A DNA stretch of 64,000 bases from Streptomyces sp. CB01635 (GCF_002803065.1 NZ_NNBL01000024.1:1-64000); one strand, 5' to 3'. Counted from the stretch's first letter, positions 9,609 through 18,457 are shown. Notes: a model not told the origin generated them from the letters alone. A program made the numbers and translations.

Positions 9609-10103
9609 ATGACCTCTTCCTCTGCACGACGTTCGGAGTCCGATGTCGCCGGGTTCACGGCCTCGCCGCAGCTTGCCCAAGCTTTGCAACAGATCGTTGT
9701 GGACCTCGTCGAACTGCACCTCCAGGGGAAACAGGCCCACTGGAACGTGGTCGGCCACAACTTCCGGGACCTGCACCTGCAACTGGATGAGGTCGTCGAC
9801 GACGCCCGGGAGGCGGCCGACACCATCGCCGAACGCATGCGCGCTCTCGCGGCCTGTCCGGACGGCCGCTCCAGCACCGTGGCAGCAACCACCACCCTCC
9901 CCCCGTTCCCGGAGGGCGAGTTGAGCGTGAGCGCCATTGTCGGCGTTGTCACCGTGGGTCTGCGCGCCACCGTCGATAGCCTGCGGACCCTCCATGACCA
10001 GGTCGATAGCGAGGATCCCTCCACGGCCGACCTGCTGCACGCGATCATCGGTTCCCTGGAGAAGCACGCCTGGATGGTCAGCGCGGAAAACCGATCCGTC
10101 TGA
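9609..10103 (+). CDS. dps: Dps-family DNA-binding ferritin-like protein
   Basis: The 164-residue protein shows the Dps ferroxidase pattern: LHLQGKQAHWNVVGHNFRDLHLQLDEV, with His, Asp and Glu ligands at the dimer interface, followed by the rest of the four-helix bundle ending EKHAWMVSAEN. Dps dodecamers store iron and protect DNA under peroxide stress. The frame continues upstream to 9450, but the ATG at 9609 behind AAAGGAAAG is the likely start. Its stop overlaps the ATG of the next small gene (TGATG), suggesting translational coupling. Confidence 0.9.
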   Translation: MTSSSARRSESDVAGFTASPQLAQALQQIVVDLVELHLQGKQAHWNVVGHNFRDLHLQLDEVVDDAREAADTIAERMRALAACPDGRSSTVAATTTLPPFPEGELSVSAIVGVVTVGLRATVDSLRTLHDQVDSEDPSTADLLHAIIGSLEKHAWMVSAENRSV

Positions 10104-10447
10104 TGCCGTTTCCCCCGGAACCGACTGGCAGCGGAGGATCCGCGGCTTCTTCGGTGGCAGGGGTGGTCCCCTTCCAGCAAGGTGCACCGAGCAAGGCGAA
10201 GCAGGCCGGTCAGATCCCGACGAATTACACGGAGGGGTCGGGCACGATCGTCGGCGGAAGGGCAGCGAACAAGGCGACGGAGGCTGCGCCGGCCGCCTAC
10301 CCCGGGGGCGTCGTGGACCGTGCGGTGCAGTTGAGCAGCGGCGAGTACGAGGTCCACTACATCGGCGTGAACTGGCCACACCACGTCTTCGTCAGCCAGG
10401 ACTTCAAGGTCGTCGGCGCATCTAGCGATTGGCGACCAGTGCGGTGA
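10103..10447 (+). CDS. Small conserved actinobacterial protein, possibly 5'-truncated
   Basis: A 114-residue frame. The C-terminal ~65 residues (GTIVGGRAANKATEAAP, VVDRAVQLSSGEYEVHYIG, VNWPHHVFVSQDFKVVGA) look like the small secreted domain found in Streptomyces proteins that normally have a signal sequence or membrane anchor. Here the N-terminus is short, Ser/Gly/Pro-rich and lacks one, so the gene may be a fusion or truncation. It overlaps dps by one base. Its 3' end overlaps the convergent hydrolase remnant by 26 bases. Function unknown. Confidence 0.6.
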   Translation: MPFPPEPTGSGGSAASSVAGVVPFQQGAPSKAKQAGQIPTNYTEGSGTIVGGRAANKATEAAPAAYPGGVVDRAVQLSSGEYEVHYIGVNWPHHVFVSQDFKVVGASSDWRPVR

Positions 10448-10860
10448 TGAGGTTGCGGGCTGCGGCTCCTTCTGAGGTCGGCAGCAGTGCGTACGCGTGC
10501 TGGTTGCCGGGTTCTTCGTGGTATTCGAGGGCGACGCCGGCGTCCCGCGCGCGGGCGGCGAAGTCACGGGCGTCCGGGTTATGGATGTCGTGGGTGCCGG
10601 TGAAGACCGCGGTGGGGGCGAGCCCTGTGAGATCCGCGTAGAGCGGGCTGACCAGGGGATCCTTCCTGCCCCGTTCTCCGGCGTAGAGCCGGCCGCCGAT
10701 CGTGCTGCCCTCGACACTGAGCACCCGGTCGTACCGCGCGATTGAGGCGATCGCCGGATTGGCCTTGGACACGTCCAGCACCGGGCTGATGAGCACCAGT
10801 TGCAGGGGCTGGGGCAGGCCACGCTGACGGATGGTCTGGGCGGCGCCGTGCCGGACGGTC
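10422..10860 (-). pseudogene. C-terminal fragment of an alpha/beta hydrolase (HSL/fold-3 type)
   Basis: The minus-strand frame reads LPQPLQLVLISPVLDVSK, then DPLVSPLYADLTGLAPTAVF, the catalytic Asp region TGTHDIHNPDAR and the catalytic His in EEPGNQHAYALLP. These are the second half of a hormone-sensitive-lipase-like esterase (LIS1/EstE family). The HGGG oxyanion motif and GDSAG nucleophile elbow are missing: homology stops at about 10860, exactly where the histidine kinase gene ends. It is a truncated, probably dead gene. Confidence 0.75.
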
Positions 10861-12285
10861 TCAGATCGGGAGCGTGACGCGGATGGTGGTGCGTCCGGGG
10901 CGGCTCCTGAGGACGGTGGTCCCGCCGTGGGCGGTGATGACGGCCTGGACGATCGCGAGGCCGAGACCGGTGCTCCCCGTGCTGCGGGAGCGGGCGTGAT
11001 CGGCGCGGACGAAGCGACCGAAGACTTCGGGCTGGAGCTCTTCGGGGATGCCCGGCCCGTTGTCGCTCACGCTCAGGCAGACATCGGCCGGCCCTTTGGT
11101 GAGGGTGATGGACACTTCAGTGCTGGGCGGGGTATGGGTGCGGGCGTTGGCGAGGACGTTGCCGATTGCCTGCTGAAGGCGGTGGGCATCGCCGGTGACG
11201 GTGACCGGTTCCTCGGGCAGATCGAGCAGCCAGCGGTGGTCGGGGCCCGCGGCGCGCGCGTCGTCGGTCGCGTTGAGGATCAGCAGGGTCAGATCGACCG
11301 GCTCGTGTTCGAGGGGACGTCCGGCGTCGAGGCGCGCGAGCAGGAGCAGGTCGTCGACGAGACGCGTCATGCGCTGAGACTCGCTGCCGATGCGCTCCAG
11401 GGAGTGCCGGACCTCTTGGGGGACGGGGCCGGAGTGGCGCAGGGCGAGTTCGGCGTGGCCGCGGATGTTGGCGACGGGAGTGCGGAGTTCGTGGCTGGCG
11501 TCGGCGGCGAAGTGCCGGAGGCGTTCCTCGCTGGCCTGGCGGCTGGTGAGGGCGTTCTCGATGTGACCGAGCATGTGGTTGAGGGCGCTGCCGACCTGAC
11601 CGACCTCGGTACGGGGATCGGTGTCGGGCAACGGCCCCGGCATGGCGATCTCTCCACTGGCGAGCGGTAGTCCGGCCACCTCTGCCGACCGGGCTGTGAC
11701 CCGTTGCAGGGGCCGCAGGGAGATCCGTACCCATACCGCACCGGCGATGCCGGTGATCACGAGGGCGGCGCCGAACAGCACCGTCTCGACCGCTTCGAGG
11801 CGGTGAACGGTCTCCTCCACGGGGCGCAGGGACAGGCCGGTGATCAGCGTGTCCTGGTCGTCGCCCTGGAAGGCCATGACGCGGTAGCTACGCAGGGTGG
11901 AGAGACGGATGCTGTGCCCCCGCCCGTCGGTGGGGACCGCGGCCAGGGTGCGACGGTCCTCGGAGGTGAGGTCGATGGGGCGGTCGGTGGCGTCGTCGAC
12001 GACGGCGGCCTGGGTGACGGTGCCGGCCAGGAGGCGGGCACCGAAGGTGTCGTCGGCCTGGCCCCGGGTGTCGGGGCGGTTGTCGGAGTCAGGCTCGGCC
12101 TCGTGTTCCAGGCTCGCGGGGAACCGGCCGCCTGACGTGACGAGCTGCTCGTCCAGGCGCCCCATCAGGAACCCTCGCAGGGCCAGGGCGGTGGTGATCC
12201 CGACGGCGAGGCAGGCGAGGGCGAGCAGGGCGACGAGGCCGGCGGTGAGTTGGCCGCGCAGCGTACGCGGCGGCAGGCGCCTCAT
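10861..12285 (-). CDS. Membrane sensor histidine kinase
   Basis: A 474-residue kinase. Transmembrane helices at ~15-37 and ~168-189 flank an extracytoplasmic sensor region; a HAMP linker follows, then the HisKA box with the phospho-acceptor His near residue 265 (ADASHELRTPVANI), and a HATPase domain with N-box NVLANARTH, G1 box DNGPGIPEE and G2 box GSTGLGLAIVQ. It overlaps its response regulator gene by four bases (ATGA), so the two are translationally coupled. It lies divergent from the flavin redox module, which is the likely target. Confidence 0.92.
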   Translation of the reverse strand: MRRLPPRTLRGQLTAGLVALLALACLAVGITTALALRGFLMGRLDEQLVTSGGRFPASLEHEAEPDSDNRPDTRGQADDTFGARLLAGTVTQAAVVDDATDRPIDLTSEDRRTLAAVPTDGRGHSIRLSTLRSYRVMAFQGDDQDTLITGLSLRPVEETVHRLEAVETVLFGAALVITGIAGAVWVRISLRPLQRVTARSAEVAGLPLASGEIAMPGPLPDTDPRTEVGQVGSALNHMLGHIENALTSRQASEERLRHFAADASHELRTPVANIRGHAELALRHSGPVPQEVRHSLERIGSESQRMTRLVDDLLLLARLDAGRPLEHEPVDLTLLILNATDDARAAGPDHRWLLDLPEEPVTVTGDAHRLQQAIGNVLANARTHTPPSTEVSITLTKGPADVCLSVSDNGPGIPEELQPEVFGRFVRADHARSRSTGSTGLGLAIVQAVITAHGGTTVLRSRPGRTTIRVTLPI

Positions 12286-13013
12286 GCGGGGCCCGGCTTG
12301 AGCACGTAGCCGACGCCGCGCACCGTGTGGATCATCGGGGCGCGCCCGGCGTCGATCTTCTTCCGCAGGTAGCTGATGTACAGCTCGACGATGTGGGCGC
12401 GCCCGCCGAAGTCGTAGGCCCAGACCCGGTCGAGGATCTGGTCCTTCGACAGCACCCGGCGCGGGTTGCGCATCAAGAACCGCAGGAGTTCGAACTCGGT
12501 GCGCGAAAGCTCCACCACTGATCCCGCACGGCGTACTTCCCTGGCTTCCTCGTCCATGGTGAGGTCGCCGACGATGAGCTGGCTCGCGCCCGACTCAGCG
12601 GTCAGCCCGGCCCGCCGCAGGAGCCCCCGCAGCCGGGCCAGGACCTCCTCCAGGCTGTAGGGCTTGGTGACGTAGTCGTCGCCGCCCGCGGTGATGCCCG
12701 CGATACGGTCTTCGACCGCGTCCCGGGCCGTCAGGAAGAGCACACACACCCTGGGCTCGTCGTGTCTGAGCGCCCGCAGCACTTGCAGCCCGTCGATGTC
12801 GGGCAGCATCCAGTCCAAGACCACCGCATCGGGCCTGAAGTCGCGGGCGGCCGCGAGTGCACTTGCCCCGTCGGCCGCGGTGCGCACCTGCCAGCCCTCC
12901 GCGGTCATGACCCCGGACAGCACATCGGTGACGTCGGGTTCGTCGTCGACGACCAGGACCCGCACGGGTCCTCCGTCGGCGCGGTGCAGGGATGTCGTGG
13001 GCAGCTCGTTCAT
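12282..13013 (-). CDS. OmpR/PhoB-type response regulator
   Basis: The 243-residue protein has a receiver domain with phospho-acceptor Asp67 (VVLDWMLPDIDG), acidic pair VVDDEPD and Lys117 (DDYVTKPYS), followed by a winged-helix DNA-binding domain ending HTVRGVGYVLKPGPA. The open frame runs upstream to 13526 but the receiver begins at the ATG at 13013, which has GAAGGA before it. It is the first gene of the kinase operon and is transcribed away from the redox genes that start at 13186. Confidence 0.93.
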   Translation of the reverse strand: MNELPTTSLHRADGGPVRVLVVDDEPDVTDVLSGVMTAEGWQVRTAADGASALAAARDFRPDAVVLDWMLPDIDGLQVLRALRHDEPRVCVLFLTARDAVEDRIAGITAGGDDYVTKPYSLEEVLARLRGLLRRAGLTAESGASQLIVGDLTMDEEAREVRRAGSVVELSRTEFELLRFLMRNPRRVLSKDQILDRVWAYDFGGRAHIVELYISYLRKKIDAGRAPMIHTVRGVGYVLKPGPA

Positions 13014-13072
13014 GGTTCCTTCAGCATCCCCCGACGAGGACCCAGCACAGGCGAGCGGGTGTCTTTGAGTTT

Positions 13073-13127
13073 CCTCTGAATCGGCTCTGAGGGCGGCTGC
13101 CCGAGCCGTTTCAGAGGGTTCACAGAG
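13073..13127. promoter_or_regulatory. Candidate response-regulator boxes between the two divergent operons
   Basis: The 172-base divergent region holds TTCAGAGG on the minus strand (13073-13080) and again on the plus strand (13110-13117), with a related TTCACAGAG at 13119-13127. Repeats spaced near 10 bases are typical of OmpR/PhoB binding sites. The arrangement suggests that the regulator controls both itself and the redox operon; this is inference. Confidence 0.45.
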
Positions 13128-13185
13128 CTTGAGCTGTGAGGCTGGGCCGCCCATCGCCGGAACGGGTCCCCTCCGGAGGAGTGCC

Positions 13186-14550
13186 ATGACCACCACATTC
13201 GACACGACGACGCATACGAGCGGCGGGATGCGCCACCGGCGCCCGCGTCGCAGCGTCGTGCCCACCCTGGTGCCGCTGGTGATCTGGGCCGGGGCCGCCG
13301 GGGTGCTCGCCCTGTGGTGGAGCGACACGAACTCGGTGGTGGGCCCAGCCGGCTGGCTGACGGGCGCGGGACGCATCACCGGACTACTGGCCGGATACGC
13401 CTGTGCGGTGCTGCTCGCACTGATGGCCCGCGTCCCGCTCCTGGACCACACGATCGGCACGGACCGCCTCGCGCGCTGGCACGCACTGGGCGGCCGCTGC
13501 ACGATCTCTCTGATGCTCGCCCACACTCTGCTGATCGTCTGGGGCTACTCCCTGACCTCCCACACGGACGTGGTCAGCCAGACCTCCACGCTCGTCCTGA
13601 ACTACCCCGACCTCCTCAAGGGCACAGTCGGCTTTCTGCTGTTCGTGGCCACCGGGGTCCTCTCGGCCCGCGCGGCCCGCCGCAGGGTGAGCTACGAGAC
13701 CTGGCACTACCTGCACTTCGCCACGTACCTGGCGGTCTTCCTCACGTTCGGCCACCAGCTCTCCAACGGCGCGGACTTCGTCGGGAACCGCACCGCCCAG
13801 GCCGCCTGGTACACGCTCTTCCTCAGCGTGGCCGCGCTCGTTGCCTGGTATCGGTTCGCCGTCCCCGTCCGGCGCGGGCTACGCCATCGCCTGCGGGTCG
13901 CCGCCGTCCAACCGGAGGCGCCGGGCGTGGTCTCCGTCCACCTCACCGGAGAACACCTCAACGAGATGGGAGCCGAGCCGGGACAGTTCCTGCGCTGGCG
14001 TTTCCTGGCCCGCGGCCTGTGGTGGACCGCCAACCCCTACTCCCTCTCCGCCCCGCCGCACCCGCGACACCTGCGCATCACGGTGAAGAAGGCCGGCGGC
14101 CACAGCGCCGCACTGGCCCGCCTGGCACCCGGCACCCGGGTCTGGGCCGAGGGTCCGTACGGCGGATTCACGGCGAGGCGCCGCACCGCTCCGAAGGTCC
14201 TGCTCCTGGCGGGCGGCGTCGGCATCACACCCCTGCGCGCTCTCTTCGAGACGCTCCCGGGCGAGGTGACCCTCGTCTACCGGGCCCGCCGCTCCGACGA
14301 CCTCGCCCTGCGCGCGGAACTCGACGCGATAGCCGCCCACCGCCGGGCCACCGTGCGCTACGTCGTCGACGAACCCGCTGGATTTTCCTCCCCCCTCACG
14401 GCCCGCGGCCTGGTCGCGCTGGTGCCCGATCTGGCAGCGCACGACGTCTACCTGTGCGGGCCGCCCGGCATGACCCGCGTCGCTATCCCGGCCCTGCGCC
14501 AGGCCGGAGTCCCGGCACGCCGCATCCACCACGAGTCGTTCGAGTTCTGA
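13186..14550 (+). CDS. Ferric-reductase-like transmembrane flavoprotein
   Basis: The 454-residue protein joins a membrane domain (about six helices, residues ~22-230) to a ferredoxin-reductase-like domain. Candidate haem-ligand histidines lie in the helices at MLAHTLLIVWG and YETWHYLHFATY...FGHQL. The C-terminal half has an FAD motif (NPYSLSAPP), the NAD(P) loop LLAGGVGITPLRALFE and YLCGPPGM. Such proteins pass electrons from cytosolic NAD(P)H across the membrane. I chose the ATG at 13186 with GGAGGA upstream. It leads a three-gene operon with an FMN-binding protein and ApbE, so the electron acceptor is probably the flavinylated partner. Confidence 0.88.
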   Translation: MTTTFDTTTHTSGGMRHRRPRRSVVPTLVPLVIWAGAAGVLALWWSDTNSVVGPAGWLTGAGRITGLLAGYACAVLLALMARVPLLDHTIGTDRLARWHALGGRCTISLMLAHTLLIVWGYSLTSHTDVVSQTSTLVLNYPDLLKGTVGFLLFVATGVLSARAARRRVSYETWHYLHFATYLAVFLTFGHQLSNGADFVGNRTAQAAWYTLFLSVAALVAWYRFAVPVRRGLRHRLRVAAVQPEAPGVVSVHLTGEHLNEMGAEPGQFLRWRFLARGLWWTANPYSLSAPPHPRHLRITVKKAGGHSAALARLAPGTRVWAEGPYGGFTARRRTAPKVLLLAGGVGITPLRALFETLPGEVTLVYRARRSDDLALRAELDAIAAHRRATVRYVVDEPAGFSSPLTARGLVALVPDLAAHDVYLCGPPGMTRVAIPALRQAGVPARRIHHESFEF

Positions 14551-14559
14551 GGAGAAGAC

Positions 14560-14991
14560 ATGCGCCGTGCCGTCCTCGCCACCACAGGGATCAGCGCCCT
14601 GATCGTCACGCTGCTTGCCCTCAAACCCCACCAGCTCCCCACCGTCGCCGGCGGCGCAGCGCGCACACCCTCGGACGCTGCATCCCCGTCCACCTCGGCA
14701 GGCAGCGCCACCCGAACGGGCACCTTTGCCGGGGACCCCATCGACACCCAGTACGGAACCGTGCAGGTGGCAGTCACCCTCGCCAAGGGAAAGATCACCG
14801 CGATCAAGGTGCTGCGGGCCCCGGACCAGAACGGCCGGGACCAGCAGATCGCCTCCTACGCACTTCCCCGGCTTACTCAGGAAGCGCTCGGCGCGCAGAG
14901 CGCGCACATCGACGCCGTCTCCGGCGCCAGTTACACCAGCCAGGGCTACATCCAGTCCCTCCAGAGCGCCCTGGACCAGGCCCATGCCTGA
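14560..14991 (+). CDS. Membrane-anchored FMN-binding domain protein
   Basis: The 143-residue protein has an N-terminal signal/anchor (residues ~5-22), a Ser/Ala/Thr-rich linker and an FMN-binding domain of the NqrC/RnfG type. The flavinylation motif appears as DAVSGASYTSQGY, with Ser in place of the more common Thr as covalent FMN acceptor. A GGAGAAG site sits before the ATG. The 3' end overlaps the ApbE gene by eight bases, matching the known pairing of flavin carrier and flavin transferase. It probably shuttles electrons on the outer face of the membrane. Confidence 0.85.
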   Translation: MRRAVLATTGISALIVTLLALKPHQLPTVAGGAARTPSDAASPSTSAGSATRTGTFAGDPIDTQYGTVQVAVTLAKGKITAIKVLRAPDQNGRDQQIASYALPRLTQEALGAQSAHIDAVSGASYTSQGYIQSLQSALDQAHA

Positions 14992-15766
14992 GACCGCCAC
15001 TCGGCTCCACCACGTCGAGCACGTCATGGGCACCGTCTTCTCGTTCGACATCCGTGACACGCCCACCCCCGCCATCCACTGCGCCCTCGCCGAGGCCGTG
15101 CGTCACCTCCACCGGATGGACGCCGTCTTCTCCACCTACCGGCCAGACAGCCACATCAGCCGACTCGACCGCGGGGACATCCGCCTTGCCGACTGCCCGC
15201 CCGAGGTGCACGAGGCCCTGTCCCTGTGCGCGCGGGCCGCCCACCGCAGCGACGGATGGTTCAGCATCACCCCCGCCGGAACCCTCGACCCCTCGGGACT
15301 CGTCAAGGGCTGGGCCACCGAAACAGCATCCCAACTCCTCTGCGAAGCCGGCGCGCACCACACATGCGTCAACGGCGGCGGTGACCTCCAACTCCGCGGC
15401 GGGGCCACCCTGGACAGCCCCTGGCGGATCGGCATAGCCCATCCCCTCCGCCCGAAGGAACTGCTCACTGTCATCACCGCCGACACCGACCTCGCGATCG
15501 CCACGTCGGGCGTCGCCGAACGCGGCGCCCACATCTACGACCCGCACCACGGCGCTCCGGCCACCACGTTCGCCTCCCTCACCGTCGTAGGCCCCCGCCT
15601 GACCATGACCGACGCCTACGCCACCGCCGCCTTCGCCCGAGGCGAGGACGCGCGGGGCTGGCTCACCTCCCTCGACGGGTACGAGGCACTCGCGGTCCGG
15701 CCCGACGGCCAGACATGGCAAACACCGGGATTCGCCCGCTACGAGCGGATCCCGGCCGGGATCTAG
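14984..15766 (+). CDS. apbE: FAD:protein FMN transferase (ApbE)
   Basis: The 260-residue protein matches ApbE: HVMGTVFSFDI at the N-terminus, the central NGGGDLQLRG motif, the GWATE segment and the metal-binding T-D-AYATAAFA region near the C-terminus. ApbE cleaves FAD and attaches FMN to Thr/Ser of a carrier in a Mg2+-dependent reaction, outside the cytoplasm in many bacteria. I see no clear signal peptide on this one, common in actinobacterial forms. The start overlaps the FMN-binding protein gene, which is the obvious substrate. Confidence 0.9.
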   Translation: MPETATRLHHVEHVMGTVFSFDIRDTPTPAIHCALAEAVRHLHRMDAVFSTYRPDSHISRLDRGDIRLADCPPEVHEALSLCARAAHRSDGWFSITPAGTLDPSGLVKGWATETASQLLCEAGAHHTCVNGGGDLQLRGGATLDSPWRIGIAHPLRPKELLTVITADTDLAIATSGVAERGAHIYDPHHGAPATTFASLTVVGPRLTMTDAYATAAFARGEDARGWLTSLDGYEALAVRPDGQTWQTPGFARYERIPAGI

Positions 15767-16455
15767 AATCCGAACTTCTCGTCTTTTGATGCACTCATGG
15801 GGAGAAGCTGCACGAGCTCGTTAGCATTGAGCCGTTGCGCTATGGTCCGCAGCAGGGCGCGGACCGGAATCTTCCAGTCGCCCGTCGCTCGACTCGCGTC
15901 CAGCCCTGTGTCATGGCCAGCGGAACGCCGGATGGGGTGCAGGTGCGTCGTAGGGCTAGAAACATTCGCTGCTGGTGGCATACGTGTGGTGGTGACTCGC
16001 AAGGGGCGGCGAGAGGCTAATTCCCATTCGGCAACCTTGGTCTCGGGTAGGAGAATTGGTGGCGAGCGGTGCGCGCGTACGGCCGGTAGCAGAGTGGACC
16101 TTCCGTCGATAGCATCCGAAATGCTGGCTGAAGGCTCCGCGCTACGACCGTCAGGGCAAGACGATCTGGGCCTAGATCGGACGGGGGCAGGAAATGCCGC
16201 TGGATCTGTTTTCTTCCCTGGATGATGTTGGTGATCTCTAGGCCGTCAGCCTTGACGGAGCTGCTGGAAGTGGCTGGGCGGCCTTGGGGGACGTGTCTGT
16301 GTAGTGCCAGGCGGGAAACAATCGCCGAGACGGCCGATGTTGGCTTCGGAGACGGTGAGCACGCGCTTGACGTGTTTACGAGGCCGGGTCTGCTGCCCCG
16401 CCTCCGCTGCGCGACGGCTCACTGCCAGCCGCGGACGCCGTGCTCCGCTTTAGAC
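15767..16455. other. Gap with no recognisable gene
   Basis: Nearly 700 bases. A 79-codon minus-strand frame (15763-16002, ending NELVQLLPMSASKDEKFGF) reads protein-like at its C-terminus but has no known relative and no clear ribosome-binding site. Nothing else is supported. The right edge meets an IS5 remnant. Confidence 0.35.
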
Positions 16456-16461
16456 GGTGTC

Positions 16462-16935
16462 CTACATGGTGAGTTTGAGGAGCCGTTTGTAGCAGCAGAG
16501 GGCTGCGGCGAGGCCGAGAAGGGCCAGGTAGTTGGCGGGTTGGCGCTCGTAACGAGGGCTGAGTCTGCGGTAGCCCGTCAGCCACGACATCGTCCGCTCG
16601 ATCACCCACCTGCGGCGCCCTAATCGTTCGCTGGACTCGACACCCTTGCGGGCGATGCCGACCCCGATGTACTTTCCCCGGAGCCATCGCCGCAGGTGAG
16701 TGATGTCGTAGGCCTTGTCGGCGTGAAGGCGTTGTGGCTTGAAGTAGCGTCCGCGGTAGGGGTCATGTCTCGTTTGGTGACCTGCGACCATGGGTTTCAG
16801 CGCGAGGCTGTCGTGGACGTTGGCGGCGGAGAGACCGACGATGAGGGGCAGTCCGTTCGCGTCCGACAGGACGTGCATCTTGGAACCCGGCTTGCCCCCT
16901 TGAGTTCTAGCGGTCGTCGCAACACCTTGCCTTGA
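16462..16935 (-). mobile_element. IS5-family transposase remnant, 3' part
   Basis: The minus-strand frame encodes TARTQGGKPGSKMHVLSD, then NVHDSLALKPMVAG, LHADKAYDITHLRRWLRGK and RRRWVIERTMSWLTGYRRL, ending ALCCYKRLLKLTM. These are the second and third catalytic blocks (D and E with the Y-x2-R-x6 style motif) of an IS5-group DDE transposase. The N-terminal third, including the first catalytic Asp, is absent beyond ~16935. A sequence GGTGTCCTACA just outside the stop may be the old terminal repeat. Confidence 0.75.
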
Positions 16936-17094
16936 GGGGTGGGATGTTCGAGATCCGGAAGAACCGGGCCAAGCGGCCTACTACGGAGCCGCGGACCTGG
17001 AACTCAGCGGCAGTCCTCAGCGCCAGCTGGGCTCCGACTCATCGGACACGCCCTAATAGAAGCGCTCATCGGTGCACCACCCCATCTCGGCGTC

Positions 17095-17290
17095 AGCATG
17101 CGGGACTACTGGCTCTTCGATGACCGATTCCTCGGCCGCTTCCACCAAGACGGGTCCACCTCGCTCAGCATGGAACCGCGAGACGATCCGGAAGAGGTGC
17201 GGGCCGCCTGCCGCGTCCGGGAGGCAGCCTGGCCGCTCGCCCATCCGCGAGCGAGACCGGCAGTGCGCGACGGCCGAGCGGTTCGGGGCA
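17095..17290 (+). pseudogene. C-terminal scrap of a DUF6879-like protein
   Basis: The frame reads MRDYWLFDDRFLGRFHQD, then EEVRAACRVREAAWPLAHP, resembling the tail of DUF6879 proteins (YWLFDD...RD) common near XRE regulators in Streptomyces. Upstream codons do not match, and the continuation in another frame (ERDRQCATAERFGANP) also looks protein-like, so there is at least one frame change. I regard it as a dead fragment. Confidence 0.45.
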
Positions 17291-17297
17291 AACCCGG

Positions 17298-17912
17298 TCA
17301 GGACAGCGGGGAGATGGGGGTGGGTAGGGCAATCGTGGAGGTGGCGTGGGCGATGTTCTCCGGACCGTTTTGCGGGGGCCAGATGCCACGTTCGTAGGAA
17401 TCACGGCGGATCTCCAGCCGGGCGTTGAGGTCAGGGAAAGGCCAGATGTGGGTGATACGGGGGACGCCGTCCAGGCCGTACATCGCGGTCGTCAGTGGGT
17501 AGAGGCGGGTGCGTTCGGGCACTGCGGCCTCCCATCCGGCCATCGTGGGAACGAGACCCCCGACTTTGAGGTGGTAGGTGCGGAACTCGTATACCGAGCC
17601 GTAGCGTCCGGGTTCGACCGGTGGAAGGAAGGGAAACGGAGCGTAGCTTTCCACCTGGAAGGCGGTCAGATGCTGCCCGATGCCGAACGGGTCCGAGCTG
17701 GTGAGGAGGCGCCTTCGTTCCTCGCTGAGTTCCTCGGCGTTCTCGAAGCCGCGAAGGAGGAGCAACTGCCCGACGATGATGCCGTGTTCTGGCTCCCAGC
17801 AGCCGAGAAGCTGGCCACCGGTGGAATCGCTTGTGGTGTAGGCCTCCAGCGCGGACAACGCCTTCGGGACCGAGTACAGGTCGAGTGACAAGGTGGCGAG
17901 TTCGTAAAGCAT
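17298..17912 (-). CDS. NIPSNAP-family protein
   Basis: The 204-residue protein has two ferredoxin-like halves: MLYELATLSLDLYSVPKAL with GQLLGCWEPEHGIIVGQLLLLRGF, then GSVYEFRTYHLKVGGLVPTM with ITHIWPFPDLNARLEIR. This duplicated pattern is typical of bacterial NIPSNAP (dimeric alpha-beta barrel) proteins, often linked to small-molecule metabolism but of unknown reaction. It lies 36 bases downstream of a YciI-like gene of the same barrel superfamily and on the same strand, so the two form an operon divergent from a TetR gene. Confidence 0.8.
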   Translation of the reverse strand: MLYELATLSLDLYSVPKALSALEAYTTSDSTGGQLLGCWEPEHGIIVGQLLLLRGFENAEELSEERRRLLTSSDPFGIGQHLTAFQVESYAPFPFLPPVEPGRYGSVYEFRTYHLKVGGLVPTMAGWEAAVPERTRLYPLTTAMYGLDGVPRITHIWPFPDLNARLEIRRDSYERGIWPPQNGPENIAHATSTIALPTPISPLS

Positions 17913-17948
17913 GGTGGGCGTCTCCCGGTGGTTTCCATCCTGCTTCTC

Positions 17949-18326
17949 TTATTGAGTGAGCTCCGCAAGGCGCTCGAACAGCTGGGCGTCGCTGAGGCCG
18001 GCGCGGCTCGACTCCTCACCGAGCACCCCGAAGATCGGGTCCCACCGAGTGCACGTCATCTCCTGCACCTGCCCCTCCGCCAGGTGTGCGTCGGTGGCGA
18101 CGATCTTGTACAGCTCCTCTTGATCGGCCGCTGCGAAAACTGGCAACGCGGTGCGCTCCCACGCCTGGCCTGGCTGTCCCGGCGTCGCTTCTGTGCGGGT
18201 GGTCGGCCCTGAAGCGCGCAGCTGACCCGACTCCGCTCACCCAACCAGCCACCGCAGGTGCGCATCGAGGTATCGCGCCCAGCCGGTGGGGTCACGGTGG
18301 ACATAGCTGACGACGAAGTGCGGCAC
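17949..18326 (-). pseudogene. YciI-like protein gene interrupted by one in-frame TGA
   Basis: A GTG at 18326 with AAAGG upstream begins MPHFVVSYVHRDPTGWARYL-DAHLRWLVG. A TGA follows at 18237-18239, after which the same frame continues without any shift: ESGQLRASGPTTRTEATPG, FAAADQEELYKIVATDAHLA, TRWDPIFGVLG. Joined, this is a ~125-residue YciI-type dimeric alpha-beta barrel protein. The reading frame is otherwise perfect, so a single point mutation (for example TGG to TGA) explains it. The second half could in principle be translated alone from internal starts. Confidence 0.75.
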
Positions 18327-18401
18327 GGCCTTGCCTTTCTTGATCTCCGGCGGTTCGCGCGGCCGCCTGACAGCGGCAGGATTGCGGCAACGCCATGCAA
18401 G

Positions 18402-18427
18402 AACTAAAGTGAAACAGTACTTTAGTT
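18402..18427. promoter_or_regulatory. Palindromic operator in the TetR/YciI divergent promoter
   Basis: AACTAAAGT (18402-18410) and its perfect reverse complement ACTTTAGTT (18419-18427) flank an 8-base spacer. The site lies between the divergent TetR gene (start 18458) and the YciI-NIPSNAP pair. Symmetry, AT content in GC-rich DNA, and position all fit autoregulation by the adjacent TetR. Confidence 0.75.
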
Positions 18428-18457
18428 TCGACGCAACCCCAGAGGGGAGGCAGGCCA

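Noticed and set aside
13314..15437. Plus-strand open frame of ~700 codons over the redox module
   Set aside because: Out of frame with three recognisable proteins and rich in Arg/Pro; no family match.
18237..18239. TGA as selenocysteine codon in the YciI-like gene
   Set aside because: YciI proteins have no Sec at this position and no SECIS-like hairpin is apparent; a point mutation is simpler.
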